Shown in pieces: positions 41,479-50,001 of a stretch of DNA of 52,550 bases (its first letter is position 1; each line of letters begins with the position of its first letter). This DNA comes from Nitrosopumilaceae archaeon. GTDB lineage: Archaea; Thermoproteota; Nitrososphaeria; Nitrososphaerales; Nitrosopumilaceae. The stretch lies in the NCBI GenBank assembly GCA_028279545.1, contig JANQNN010000007.1, positions 1 to 52,550 of the forward strand, given 5' to 3'. The notes beneath the pieces were generated by a model, which saw only the letters and a program-made list of their open reading frames with translations, did no database searches and had not been told where the DNA came from. The position numbers and the translations under genes were made by a program.

Positions 41479-42942
41479 GTGAGAAAGTACCTTATTATTT
41501 TTATTTTAGGAATTTCCATTGCAGGTATATTTTCAATCTCTCTTTTACCAGACCAATTTGTTGACGCAAATTCTAGGAAAAAAATCCATTTTACGGAAAC
41601 ATTAACTTCCTTACAGGATCCAGGTCAAGGACATGAAAGTCATCAATTAGCAATAATTCTCTCTCCAAGTGAGGGAACAATCTATGATGGTTCATTAACT
41701 TATACAGCAAGTGAACCCGTTCAAGTTGTTGTTCTACATGAGATTAATAAAGAGGATTCAAAAGGACAACCCATTTGGACAATTGATGGAAAAAAAATTT
41801 ATGGCTTATCCTTAATTGATAAGGAAAAAAATTCGGGCTCATTTGAATTCACAGGAGCAGCTTTAGCTTTACACTCTTCAAATTCTGATAAATTTACCGC
41901 TACAGTTAGTGTTGATGGTTGGATTAGAGGACAACCAACAGAAATTATTTTTCAACAAATAGAACCCAAGAAGGAAATTACTTCATTTAATTTATCGAAA
42001 ACCAATGTTGCCGCCACGATACCTATGCATAAAGGAATTTTTAATTCAAGTGCTGTATTTTATATAATTACAGATTCAAGCGATAAAGAATTAGGAAAGA
42101 AAATAACTGAAAAACAAGGATGGACAGTAGAGACTGCTCCACCAATTGCAGATGCTCCAGAAACAGCACTTCAGAAAATTTTTGTTTTTACCAATGGTAT
42201 TAGTGGTGAGGGAATTTATGGCTATCAATCCGAAGTCTTTTCAAAAACACCCTCTCAGGAATCAGAATACAGTGCACTAAACTCTGTGGTAGAGGTTTCG
42301 TGGAAACCAGGTCAGAACAAGAAAATTTTTGAATCAGCTGAAGAAATTTTAGAAGCTGGAGACGGGGGCAGAATAGAAATCAAAGAAACCAATCTAGTGA
42401 TTAATGCACCTCAAATAATCTGGCCTGAAGGCCAAATGGTTGTTCGAGAAGATACCGAAATTACCGACCATTCATTGTATACTGGAGGTCAAATTACTGA
42501 AATCAATAAAGAAGACATGACTGTAACCTTCATTGCTCACAGGGGATGGGGACCAGATGGAAGAACCATCTACTATATTGTAACAGATGCTACTCCAAGC
42601 GATCCAGCTGAAATGATGGGTGTCACTTATGCTCCTGTTACTTCGGAATTACTTGCAAACCCCGCTGCTGTAGATTTATTTCAATTCAAAAATGGTATAC
42701 AAGGTTCGGGTCCCATGGGTTTTCAACCTGGTATAGCCTCTGCAGCTCCTGGTGATGAAACCTATAGCCCAATTTGGAGAATTTACAATGTTGAATGGAA
42801 TAACTCAGACGATGCAAAAATTCTTGAGACAAGATTTGATATCGATTCTTTTAGTGAAGAAGATTTGCTTACAGTAAGTATTGCAAGACCAATGAATAGT
42901 GATCATCTCGTAAATTGTCCCTTTATAGATCCCTTCCAATAG
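41479..42942 (+). CDS. Exported protein with two copies of an unnamed beta domain
   Basis: The 487-aa product begins with a signal peptide (1-about 30) and a beta-rich region. It then has two related domains: one around 175-300 (AVFYIITDSSDKELGKK ... LQKIFVFTNGISGEGIYGYQ) and one around 350-487 (IYYIVTDATPSDPAEMMGV ... VDLFQFKNGIQGSGPMGFQP). Each repeats Y-I-[IV]-T-D-[AS]-[ST] and [FY]-x-[FN]-G-[IT]-x-G-x-G-x-x-G-[FY]-Q. I recall similar thaumarchaeal proteins but cannot name the family with certainty. The start is GTG. Likely a surface or periplasmic protein. Confidence 0.7.
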   Translation: MRKYLIIFILGISIAGIFSISLLPDQFVDANSRKKIHFTETLTSLQDPGQGHESHQLAIILSPSEGTIYDGSLTYTASEPVQVVVLHEINKEDSKGQPIWTIDGKKIYGLSLIDKEKNSGSFEFTGAALALHSSNSDKFTATVSVDGWIRGQPTEIIFQQIEPKKEITSFNLSKTNVAATIPMHKGIFNSSAVFYIITDSSDKELGKKITEKQGWTVETAPPIADAPETALQKIFVFTNGISGEGIYGYQSEVFSKTPSQESEYSALNSVVEVSWKPGQNKKIFESAEEILEAGDGGRIEIKETNLVINAPQIIWPEGQMVVREDTEITDHSLYTGGQITEINKEDMTVTFIAHRGWGPDGRTIYYIVTDATPSDPAEMMGVTYAPVTSELLANPAAVDLFQFKNGIQGSGPMGFQPGIASAAPGDETYSPIWRIYNVEWNNSDDAKILETRFDIDSFSEEDLLTVSIARPMNSDHLVNCPFIDPFQ

Positions 42943-42988
42943 AAACTAATTTCTATAAACGGATAAATTACTTAAAAAAAGATTTATT

Positions 42989-43789
42989 GTGAATTTGACT
43001 GGAAAACTCTACATTGTCGGGGTTGGACCTGGCCATCATGATCATATGACATTTAGGGCCAAAGAAGCTATTGCTGAAAGTGATACGATAGTCGGGTATG
43101 AAACTTATGTTAATCTTGTTGCCGACCTAATCGAGGGTAAAGAAATTCATCGATATGCTATGACACAAGAAGTAGAAAGAGCTCACCAATGTATTGACTT
43201 AGCAAAATCAGGAAAAATAGTTTCACTGGTTTCGAGTGGTGACCCAGGAATTTATGGGATGGCTGGTTTAATTTATGAAACACTTGCAGAGTCTGATTGG
43301 AATCCTAAAGATGGATTGCCAGTTAATATCATACCAGGAGTATCTGCATTAAACTCCTGTGCATCAATAATTGGTTCACCTTTAATGACTGATTTTGCAG
43401 TTGTAAGCATGAGTGATTTGTTGGTGCCTTGGGAAATAATACAAAAAAGAGTTGAGGCAGCAGCAAAAGGTGATTTTGTAATTGTAATTTATAATCCGGC
43501 CAGCAAAAAACGTGTTCATCAACTACAGGATACTAGAAAAATTCTTCTAGAGCATAGAAAACCTACAACACCTGTAGCGATAATTAAGGGAGCCTTTAGA
43601 AATTCTCAAGAAATCGTAATGACTACCTTACAAGATTTGCCTAATTTTTCAGACAAGTTAGGAATGATAAGCACCGTCATTGTTGGAAATTCATCAACGT
43701 ACAATTACAAAGACCTAATGATAAATCCAAGGGGTTACAAATCAAAGTATAATTTAGAAGAACAAACAAATCCAAATCTTAAGGTCTAG
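42989..43789 (+). CDS. cbiH: Precorrin-3B C17-methyltransferase
   Basis: The 266-aa corrinoid-pathway methyltransferase has GVGPGHHDHMTFRAKEAIAESD, VGYETYVNLV, ASLVSSGDPGIYGMAG-like SAM loop (VSLVSSGDPGIYGMAG), GVSALNSCASIIGSPLMTDFAVVSMSD and the C-terminal MISTVIVGNS. It is the C17 ring-contraction methylase (CbiH/CobJ). The start is GTG. Its 3' end overlaps tyrS by four bases. Other cob/cbi genes are not adjacent. Confidence 0.92.
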   Translation: MNLTGKLYIVGVGPGHHDHMTFRAKEAIAESDTIVGYETYVNLVADLIEGKEIHRYAMTQEVERAHQCIDLAKSGKIVSLVSSGDPGIYGMAGLIYETLAESDWNPKDGLPVNIIPGVSALNSCASIIGSPLMTDFAVVSMSDLLVPWEIIQKRVEAAAKGDFVIVIYNPASKKRVHQLQDTRKILLEHRKPTTPVAIIKGAFRNSQEIVMTTLQDLPNFSDKLGMISTVIVGNSSTYNYKDLMINPRGYKSKYNLEEQTNPNLKV

Positions 43790-44841
43790 AAGCTTTTCTT
43801 TATTTCATCAAACAACTCATCATCCAAGGTTAAATTATCACGAATTGGGGACACCAATTTTACCAAGTAATTTCCCACGGTTTGTTTTAGATCCATAGGA
43901 TGTAGCTTCTTTGCTGCAAAATCGGTTTCTAATTGATTATAGCTAGCGTAATTTACATTCCCTCCAAATTTTTCTGGCCTTTCTACTTTGATTTCATCAA
44001 ATTCATGAAAAATTACATTTTTTGAAATTTCTAACAGAGGATTATTTTTAATGTTAGCCTCCTCACACCATGCCTTTTTGATTTTATTTCTAATTTCATC
44101 ATCAGTATTATGAATAAAAATACCCGAATTAGGATCGGATTTACTCATTTTTCCTATTTCAGCAACAGTATCTCCTCCTTCATTCTCTATGGGATTTTTA
44201 AGTCCCGGTAACAATTTGTGATGTACAGCAACTGGCACCTTCCAGCTCATTTTCGGAAAAATTTCTCTAACTAACATGTGGATTTTTCTTTGGTCCATTC
44301 CAGCATGTACAATGTCCAAATCAAGTGAATGAATATCTACTGCTTGCATTGGTGGATAAAGTAATTTTGCAAGGTCAATTTTTGATTCATCTTCAGATCT
44401 TCCCATTATTGTTAGGGTTCTCATGGTTCTTTTGAGGGACATATGTTTTGTAAATTTCATAAAATCTTTCCAATACTCTTTTCTAGAATCATAAAGTTCA
44501 GTCCCAAGTACAATTTTTGCCTCAGGGCAAACTAGTTTGAATGCGGCAGAATAATATTTTGAAACTTTGTTGATAGTATCCCAATTTCCTTCCAATTTAT
44601 CATTTATCATGGTGTGCCAATCTGCTAGAAAAATTGTACAGTTTACGCCAGCTTTTACAAAGTCATTAATTTTAAAACCTGTACTAATTAAACTCCCTAA
44701 ATGTAAAAATCCTGAAATTTCTAGACCGATATAATGTTTGGGAGAAGAGTTAGTTTCGAATAAGGTCCTTAATTCCTCATCTGTAACTACTTCTTCTGTT
44801 GGTGGTCTTTTTACCAATTCAATTTTTTCTGAAATATCCAA
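43786..44841 (-). CDS. tyrS: Tyrosyl-tRNA synthetase, archaeal type
   Basis: The 351-aa class I synthetase has the HIGH-equivalent GFLHLGSL, YPPMQAVDIHSLDLDIVHAGMDQRKIH for tyrosine and ATP binding, and the KMSKS loop IGKMSKSDPNSGIF. It charges tRNA-Tyr. The start is TTG (Met as Leu codon), with a GGAGG element upstream on this strand. Length matches the archaeal/eukaryotic short class. It is convergent with cbiH. Confidence 0.94.
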   Translation of the reverse strand: MDISEKIELVKRPPTEEVVTDEELRTLFETNSSPKHYIGLEISGFLHLGSLISTGFKINDFVKAGVNCTIFLADWHTMINDKLEGNWDTINKVSKYYSAAFKLVCPEAKIVLGTELYDSRKEYWKDFMKFTKHMSLKRTMRTLTIMGRSEDESKIDLAKLLYPPMQAVDIHSLDLDIVHAGMDQRKIHMLVREIFPKMSWKVPVAVHHKLLPGLKNPIENEGGDTVAEIGKMSKSDPNSGIFIHNTDDEIRNKIKKAWCEEANIKNNPLLEISKNVIFHEFDEIKVERPEKFGGNVNYASYNQLETDFAAKKLHPMDLKQTVGNYLVKLVSPIRDNLTLDDELFDEIKKSF

Positions 44842-44851
44842 TTCAAAACAT

Positions 44852-44857
44852 CCTCCA
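44852..44857 (-). promoter_or_regulatory. Shine-Dalgarno-like GGAGG above tyrS
   Basis: TGGAGG on the minus strand lies about ten bases above the TTG start at 44841. It supports TTG rather than a downstream start, and marks this as one of the few genes here with a leader. Confidence 0.5.
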
Positions 44858-44940
44858 AATAGTAACCCTATAAAGATTCTGACTTTGAAATCAAACCCTA
44901 TTGTCGCAGAATACTATTTTTTTAAAAAAGAGATGTAGAA

Positions 44941-45129
44941 TTACTTGCAATTTTTCTTATGCTTTCTCAAATCTTCTGAATAATCAAATTCTTGTCCACA
45001 AACTCTGCATTTTTCTTTTTTCTTGTTATGTGCCTTTTCCTGATGTTTTTTAAGCCTCTGAGAATCTGATAAAACAGTTCCACATTTTTTACATTTTAAT
45101 TCGTTTTTATTTGATCCAAATAATCCCAT
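44941..45129 (-). CDS. Two-finger C2H2 zinc protein, 62 aa
   Basis: The small protein has two classical fingers: CKKCGTVLSDSQRLKKHQEKAH (C2H2) and CRVCGQEFDYSEDLRKHKKNC (C2HC), joined by a basic linker. Finger residues are highly basic, consistent with nucleic-acid binding. C2H2 proteins of this size are scattered in archaea, where their roles are mostly unknown. It stands alone between tyrS and a membrane protein. Confidence 0.8.
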   Translation of the reverse strand: MGLFGSNKNELKCKKCGTVLSDSQRLKKHQEKAHNKKKEKCRVCGQEFDYSEDLRKHKKNCK

Positions 45130-45190
45130 ATTATCATAATTAGATAATGAAAAAGTAGTTTAACTTTTTGAATTTTGAAAAAATAAAATC

Positions 45191-45769
45191 TTATTCATCT
45201 AGACTTTTTCTAGGTTTTGTGCTAAGATAAAATGCATGGGCACTTATAATAAAAGCAGCCAAGAAAACCTTAGTTGCAAATACTAAATTCCATGGTCTAT
45301 CTGGATCGGGATATGCAATTGACAACTTATCTATATCCGGTACTTGCCCTTCAACCACTCCAGCAGCAATTGTTGCGTTTAAAACGGTAAAATTATACAA
45401 AACCTCGTAAAACGTGATAATTGCAAATCCCAACAGCATTAATTGTAATAATGCCATTCTTGTGCCATTTATTTTATCTCCGGCTGTTCTTTTCCAACCT
45501 ATTCTTGAAACACAGTACCAACCAATAATGGTTGAAAAAAATATCCAGGTTGAACCTCTTGCGAAATTTTCAAAGGGAAATACTGTATTGTGTATTGCCT
45601 CTCCCATGACATAGGTCCCTTTTTCCATCCATTCTATCATGGTAACATATACTCCAAAAATAAAAATAAATGCCATAATGAAGGCACAAATGTAAAATAT
45701 ATACAGAAAAACTTTGTAAGCCGAATCTGAATTTTGGAGATGATGTGTTTTCACTATGCGATTTGCCAA
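45191..45769 (-). CDS. Four-helix membrane protein of unknown function
   Basis: The 192-aa protein has helices at about 19-43, 74-92, 104-128 and 160-183, short loops, and a C-terminal tail TKPRKSLDE. An exoplasmic loop of about 30 residues (ATIAAGVVEGQVPDIDKLSIAYPDPD) lies between TM3 and TM4. Charged residues in TM1 flanks and a GWYCVSRIGW loop are conserved-looking. No catalytic motif is obvious. Because small membrane subunits of thaumarchaeal energy complexes are poorly annotated, this merits a comparison. Confidence 0.65.
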   Translation of the reverse strand: MANRIVKTHHLQNSDSAYKVFLYIFYICAFIMAFIFIFGVYVTMIEWMEKGTYVMGEAIHNTVFPFENFARGSTWIFFSTIIGWYCVSRIGWKRTAGDKINGTRMALLQLMLLGFAIITFYEVLYNFTVLNATIAAGVVEGQVPDIDKLSIAYPDPDRPWNLVFATKVFLAAFIISAHAFYLSTKPRKSLDE

Positions 45770-45836
45770 ATTTTGAAATATAAAAATTCATAGTTATTCA
45801 ACGAAATTTATAGACAACCTAGGCATATGCATATTA

Positions 45837-46925
45837 TTGAAAATTCCAATTAACGTCCCAAATTTAGATAAAAAAGAGATTGCAGCCATTATTCCTATTT
45901 TAAAAGAAGGATCTTTAACGTCTTCAGCACGATATGGGGGAAAAAATGTCCGCGAATTTGAAAAACTAGCTGCCTCCTTTGTAAAATCAAAATATGCTGT
46001 TGCTGTTAATTCTGGAACAGCTGCCCTACAAGCTGCTCTTTATGCTTTAGACCTAGGAGCAGGAGATGAAGTTCTCGTTCCTTCATTTACCTTTATTGCA
46101 ACAGCAAATGCCATAGTTTCTACAGGAGCTAAACCAGTATTCGTTGACATTTTTGCAGAAAATTATACCATGGATACAAAAGACCTTGAAAAAAAAATAA
46201 CCAAAAAAACTAAAGCAATAATTCCTGTTCATATTTATGGAAATGTTTCTTTTATTGACAGAATTTTAGAGATTTCAAAAAAACATAATCTTAGAGTTAT
46301 TGAAGATTCTGCTCAATCTTTAGGTTCAAAATTAAAGGGAAGACATACTGGAACATTTTCCGATTTGGGATGCTATAGCATGTATCCTGGAAAAGTAATG
46401 ACATCAGGCGAAGGTGGTTTTATCGTTACAAATAACAAAAAATTACGTGAAAAGTTATTGATGATTAGAAATCATGGAATGGTTCAGGGATATGATTCAA
46501 AAATTTTTGGTTTGAATTTTAGACTACCGGAAATTAGTGCAGCAATAGCTAAAATACAAATAAAAAAACTTCCCAAGTTTTTAGAAATTAGAAGAAAAAA
46601 TGCAACTCAATTAAGCCAACTAATTTCTGATTTCAAAGTAAAAATTCCCAAAGAGAGAAAAAATGAGAGAGTAAATTGGTATCTTTATACTATATCCACT
46701 TCAAAACGAAATAAAATTTTAAGCAAGTTACGTTCCAAAGGAATTGAAGCCTCCCCATATTATTCCCGTCCGGTTCATAAAACTCCTTATTACAAAAATA
46801 AAATAAAATTACCAATTACTGATTGGGCAGCATCTCATGTCCTTTCATTGCCCATTCATCCAAAAGTTTCTTCAAAAACCATTGAATTTATAGCAAAATC
46901 CTTACGTGAAATTCTAAATGAGTAA
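45837..46925 (+). CDS. DegT/DnrJ/EryC1/StrS family aminotransferase
   Basis: The 362-aa PLP enzyme of the sugar aminotransferase class has NSGTAALQAALYALDLGAGDEVLVPSFTF (PLP phosphate site), VEDSAQ-like VIEDSAQSLG, and the Schiff-base Lys in MYPGKVMTSGEGGF. It would transaminate a nucleotide keto-sugar, probably for surface glycan or S-layer glycosylation. The start is TTG at 45837; a nearer upstream ATG is out of frame. Its stop overlaps the MtrA-like gene start by eight bases, hence co-translation. Confidence 0.9.
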   Translation: MKIPINVPNLDKKEIAAIIPILKEGSLTSSARYGGKNVREFEKLAASFVKSKYAVAVNSGTAALQAALYALDLGAGDEVLVPSFTFIATANAIVSTGAKPVFVDIFAENYTMDTKDLEKKITKKTKAIIPVHIYGNVSFIDRILEISKKHNLRVIEDSAQSLGSKLKGRHTGTFSDLGCYSMYPGKVMTSGEGGFIVTNNKKLREKLLMIRNHGMVQGYDSKIFGLNFRLPEISAAIAKIQIKKLPKFLEIRRKNATQLSQLISDFKVKIPKERKNERVNWYLYTISTSKRNKILSKLRSKGIEASPYYSRPVHKTPYYKNKIKLPITDWAASHVLSLPIHPKVSSKTIEFIAKSLREILNE

Positions 46926-47388
46926 TTTGGGAAATTTTCTAGGAGAAATATGCAAGGTAATATTGCCCATACATGAAGAATCCTATAAAGGAAACCAGGA
47001 TTCTAAGATTGCTGTATGCACACTTTCAAGTTTAGATTTGCTTAAAAAAATAGCTAACTCTGAAATTCTTCAAAGTATTTCAATTGTTGGTAGATTACTA
47101 TCAGAAAACAAGGGAATAGATGAAATAATTGAGTATGTAAATCAGAATAAAAAAATTAAGAAAATAATAGTTTGTGGAAAAGAAGTCTGGGGACATAAGG
47201 CAGGGCATTCTTTAATAGAATTACATAAAAATGGGATAGATAAAAATGGCAAAATAATTGGATCCACTAGCCCAGATCCCTATCTAAAAACCTCTCTTTC
47301 GAAAATAAATTATTTTAGAAATGAGGTAAAACTTGTGAATTTAATAAATGAAATTAATTTTAAAAAAATCAAACAAAAAATTAACTAG
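46918..47388 (+). CDS. MtrA-like corrinoid-binding protein (stand-alone, no membrane anchor)
   Basis: The 156-aa product has the MtrA signature: SKIAVCTLSSLDLL near the N-terminus, IKKIIVCGKEVWGHKAGHSLIELHKNGIDK (with His93 of GHxxG[HQ]) and GKIIGSTSPDPYL. In methanogens MtrA binds cobamide through this His in the Mtr methyltransferase complex. The anchor helix and other Mtr subunits are absent here. The gene overlaps the DegT-type aminotransferase gene by eight bases. It presumably carries a corrinoid in some other methyl transfer or cobalamin binding role; that is inference. Confidence 0.78.
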   Translation: MSNLGNFLGEICKVILPIHEESYKGNQDSKIAVCTLSSLDLLKKIANSEILQSISIVGRLLSENKGIDEIIEYVNQNKKIKKIIVCGKEVWGHKAGHSLIELHKNGIDKNGKIIGSTSPDPYLKTSLSKINYFRNEVKLVNLINEINFKKIKQKIN

Positions 47389-47744
47389 TAACCCGTTCTT
47401 TGTCGTTCCCTGTTAATTTCATTTTTTTTCTTATATTCTTCAACAATATCTTTAGGAGTTAGATTTAGCTCCAATGAGGCTTGGACAACAAAATGCCAAA
47501 TATCAATCAATTCTTCTCTTGCTTCACTCTCATTAAATTGAGTAGGAGTTTTCCACCATTTCCAATTGGTAGTTCTTTGTAATTCTACTGCTTCATGCAT
47601 GATTGCTGTACACAGAGCAGAAACTCTTCCCTCGGGATCCTTTGGATATCTATCTAAATTCATCATTCCAGATAATCCCTTCTGTAAATCAAATATTGTT
47701 TCTAGATTATCTTCATTTTTTTTCGAAGTTTCTTCAGATAACAA
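47385..47744 (-). CDS. All-alpha NTP pyrophosphatase, dimeric dUTPase-like
   Basis: The 119-aa protein has the ExxE...ExxD metal motifs: MHEAVELQ and EELIDIWHF. Conserved NWKWWK and the tail NEINRERQRTGY match the dimeric dUTPase/MazG-like superfamily. It would hydrolyse dUTP (or a related dNTP) to dUMP, limiting uracil in DNA. The start is TTG. Its stop overlaps the convergent MtrA-like stop in CTAG. Confidence 0.85.
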   Translation of the reverse strand: MLSEETSKKNEDNLETIFDLQKGLSGMMNLDRYPKDPEGRVSALCTAIMHEAVELQRTTNWKWWKTPTQFNESEAREELIDIWHFVVQASLELNLTPKDIVEEYKKKNEINRERQRTGY

Positions 47745-47781
47745 ACACTCTCATAAAATAACTGATTTAAATTAAATCTTT

Positions 47782-48675
47782 TTAAAAACGAATCATTCTT
47801 TCATATAATTTCATCCTATTTTTTATATCTAATTTTTTTAATTGGGTTAAACCATCAATTCCATATTTTTCAACTACAAAAGAACCTAAAACATTTCCAT
47901 ATACAATGGCTTTTTTTATTGAAGAAAGACTTGTGGATTTTTTGCTTGCCAAATAACCAATCATTGCCCCTGCAAATGAGTCGCCAGCTCCCGTAGGATC
48001 AACCACATCTTCTAAAGAAAAACCAGCTGAAGGAAAAATAACGTCATCAAAGAACATAAGTGATCCGTGTTCACCTTTTTTAATAATTACATACTTTGCT
48101 CCCCACTTCATTATTTTTTTTGCACATTTTATTAGGTTGAATTCTTTGGTTAGAAGTTTTGCTTCTTCATCATTTATTACAACGGCGTCTACAGCTTTTA
48201 TCATCCTAATTACTGATTCTCGTTTAGTAGAAATCCAAAAATCAATAGTATCACACATTGAAAATTTTACCTTATCAAACTCTTTTATGAGGTTTATGTT
48301 TTGATCTGGGTCGTTATTTGCTAAATAAACAAATTGAGATTTTTTATATTCCTCAGGTACTGATGGTTTGAAATCCTGGAGAACATTTAATTCTGTTTTT
48401 ATTGTCTCTCGGGTACTGAGAGTATTATCAAATTTTCCATCATAATGAAAGGTTTTTCCTTGCTTTACTATCAATCCCTTAAGGTCCACATTTTCAGATA
48501 AAATTTTTTGATATTTTTTTGGAAAATCTGTTCCCACGACTGCAATTAAACCTGTATCTACAAAATTACTTGCAGATAAGGCAGCAAAGGTCGCTGCTCC
48601 TCCTAAGACATTTTTTAAAACTTTTCTGGGTGTCCTTATAGTGTCTAAAGCTGTAGATCCAAAAACAGTTAGCAT
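47782..48675 (-). CDS. PfkB-family carbohydrate/nucleoside kinase
   Basis: The 297-aa ribokinase-superfamily enzyme has an N-terminal GGAATFAALSASNF and the signature DPTGAGDSFAGAM with the catalytic Asp. VINDEEAKLL marks the acceptor side, and the SEHG-like VIIKKGEHGSLMF is the nucleotide wall. The substrate (sugar, nucleoside such as cytidine or inosine) cannot be told. It follows the exported protein gene on the same strand after 11 bases. Confidence 0.9.
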   Translation of the reverse strand: MLTVFGSTALDTIRTPRKVLKNVLGGAATFAALSASNFVDTGLIAVVGTDFPKKYQKILSENVDLKGLIVKQGKTFHYDGKFDNTLSTRETIKTELNVLQDFKPSVPEEYKKSQFVYLANNDPDQNINLIKEFDKVKFSMCDTIDFWISTKRESVIRMIKAVDAVVINDEEAKLLTKEFNLIKCAKKIMKWGAKYVIIKKGEHGSLMFFDDVIFPSAGFSLEDVVDPTGAGDSFAGAMIGYLASKKSTSLSSIKKAIVYGNVLGSFVVEKYGIDGLTQLKKLDIKNRMKLYERMIRF

Positions 48676-48686
48676 TTTATAAAAAA

Positions 48687-49139
48687 TTATTCTTTATGTA
48701 TAAATTCTCTTGCCTGTTCTTCAGTTGGATAAAATTCAAAAGGAATGTCAATGGTAGAAAATAGAACATCATATTTTGTTATGCCATTAATTTTAACTAC
48801 AGAGGTTTCTTTTTCTTTAATTTTAGATTCGGTTTGGAAAGTTCCAGTAGCTAAAGTGCTATCTAATGGTTGCAAATTAAAAGGCTCTAATTTTCCTTCA
48901 CCGATTGTTTTTCCATCTGATATCACAAAAAAATCTGTTTCCCCTGCTGTTAGAATAAGCAAGGAAGGATTCTCAAATTTCAACTCAACATTATATGATG
49001 AGCCTTTTTCAGTTTCTTCAATTAGATCACTTTCGGTAATCATTACCCCTATTTGAGAGGCTGACGCGTACTGTGAATACCCGAATATACTTATGGCTAA
49101 AACAAACGAAATAATTATGATTTTTTTTGAATTGTTCAT
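48687..49139 (-). CDS. Exported LEA14/WHy-like domain protein
   Basis: The 150-aa product has a signal peptide (1-27) and one beta-sandwich domain with YNVELKFENPSLLILTAGETDFFVISDGKTIGEGKLEPF and LDSTLATGTFQTE. This pattern recalls LEA14/WHy domains, which stabilise surfaces under desiccation or stress. A polar tail follows. Domain identity is a resemblance, not proven. It is upstream of the PfkB gene. Confidence 0.65.
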   Translation of the reverse strand: MNNSKKIIIISFVLAISIFGYSQYASASQIGVMITESDLIEETEKGSSYNVELKFENPSLLILTAGETDFFVISDGKTIGEGKLEPFNLQPLDSTLATGTFQTESKIKEKETSVVKINGITKYDVLFSTIDIPFEFYPTEEQAREFIHKE

Positions 49140-49270
49140 GCGTAAATTATGAAAAATTCCTTTTTAATACAGAAGAGAAAAATTTCCAATAACGTGTGTA
49201 AATAATTTGATCTAGTCTTTAACCTCATTAGAGCTAACAGGATAAATCGAAACTCCCTAACTAAAATTGG

Positions 49271-49768
49271 ATGGCAAAAATAAAATTGAGATTTGGGGAA
49301 AATGAAATTGAAGTAGATTCTCGGGATTTTTATGTTGATAATCAGTCCTTAGGCGAGGTTATTGAAAATTTGTCAAAATTAATTGAAGAAAATAAAACTG
49401 CCCCAAGTTATGAAAACTCACAAACTGCCCCAAGTTATGAAAACTCACAAAAAATTAGTCCAACAAATTTCAATGGTCTAAACTCTTTAGAGGACATCGA
49501 AATCTTTGAACCAGAATTTAGCGAACCAAAACCAATCTCATTAAATGAAATTAAGGATAAGCTACAAATTTTGGAGAAAAACACTTTCTTCAATGTACCT
49601 CGAACAGTTACAGATACTGTTCAACAATTAAGAGAATATGGTTGGGTTGCCAGTCCCCTCGATGTCTCCAAAGCTCTAGTAAATATGGCTTTAAACCGAG
49701 AAATTTCCAAAAATTCAACAGAAAATAGAACTCAATATTTTGTGCCAGAACCTATACTAACTAACTAG
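49271..49768 (+). CDS. Hypothetical protein with 9-residue tandem repeat
   Basis: The 165-aa protein starts with a beta-rich domain (IKLRFGENEIEVDSRDFYVDNQSLGEVIENLSKL) and then has a tandem nine-residue repeat (TAPSYENSQ twice, 27 bp each, perfect). A C-terminal helical domain PRTVTDTVQQLREYGWVASPLDVSKALVNMAL with KNSTENRTQYFV follows. No signal peptide is seen. The C-terminal part resembles DNA-binding-like helices but I do not recognise it. The last eight bases overlap the convergent Cys-rich gene. Confidence 0.65.
   Translation: MAKIKLRFGENEIEVDSRDFYVDNQSLGEVIENLSKLIEENKTAPSYENSQTAPSYENSQKISPTNFNGLNSLEDIEIFEPEFSEPKPISLNEIKDKLQILEKNTFFNVPRTVTDTVQQLREYGWVASPLDVSKALVNMALNREISKNSTENRTQYFVPEPILTN
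49397..49450 (+). repeat. Perfect 27-bp tandem duplication inside a gene
   Basis: The 27-bp unit (49397-49423) is repeated exactly at 49424-49450, adding nine codons. Identical third-codon positions indicate a recent event or a slippage-prone linker. Confidence 0.9.
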
Positions 49769-49952
49769 AATCAAATTCGCAAATTTTACAGGAATCAAAA
49801 ATTTCTCCCTCTAAATGGTCAAAATGGGTATTGCAACTTTTACATGTGTGATGCATGTCAAAATATCCATCATTTTCGATTTCCCCTATTCGATTTGAGT
49901 CTAAATCTGTACTTCCACATTTAATACAATGACATCCACATTCAATTTTCAT
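49761..49952 (-). CDS. Small Cys/His-rich metal-binding protein, 63 aa
   Basis: The 63-aa protein has three Cys pairs: CGCHCIKCG, CKSCN and CKICEF, plus a HH/H cluster (DMHHT, HFDH). It can form two zinc sites. No nuclease, signal or DNA-binding motif is seen. It is the first of two facing Cys-rich small genes (this and 50002). Confidence 0.6.
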   Translation of the reverse strand: MKIECGCHCIKCGSTDLDSNRIGEIENDGYFDMHHTCKSCNTHFDHLEGEIFDSCKICEFDSS

Positions 49953-50001
49953 GATGTAATTCTCAATAATCTATGTATAGTTCTTTCAAATAATATTAGT
50001 A

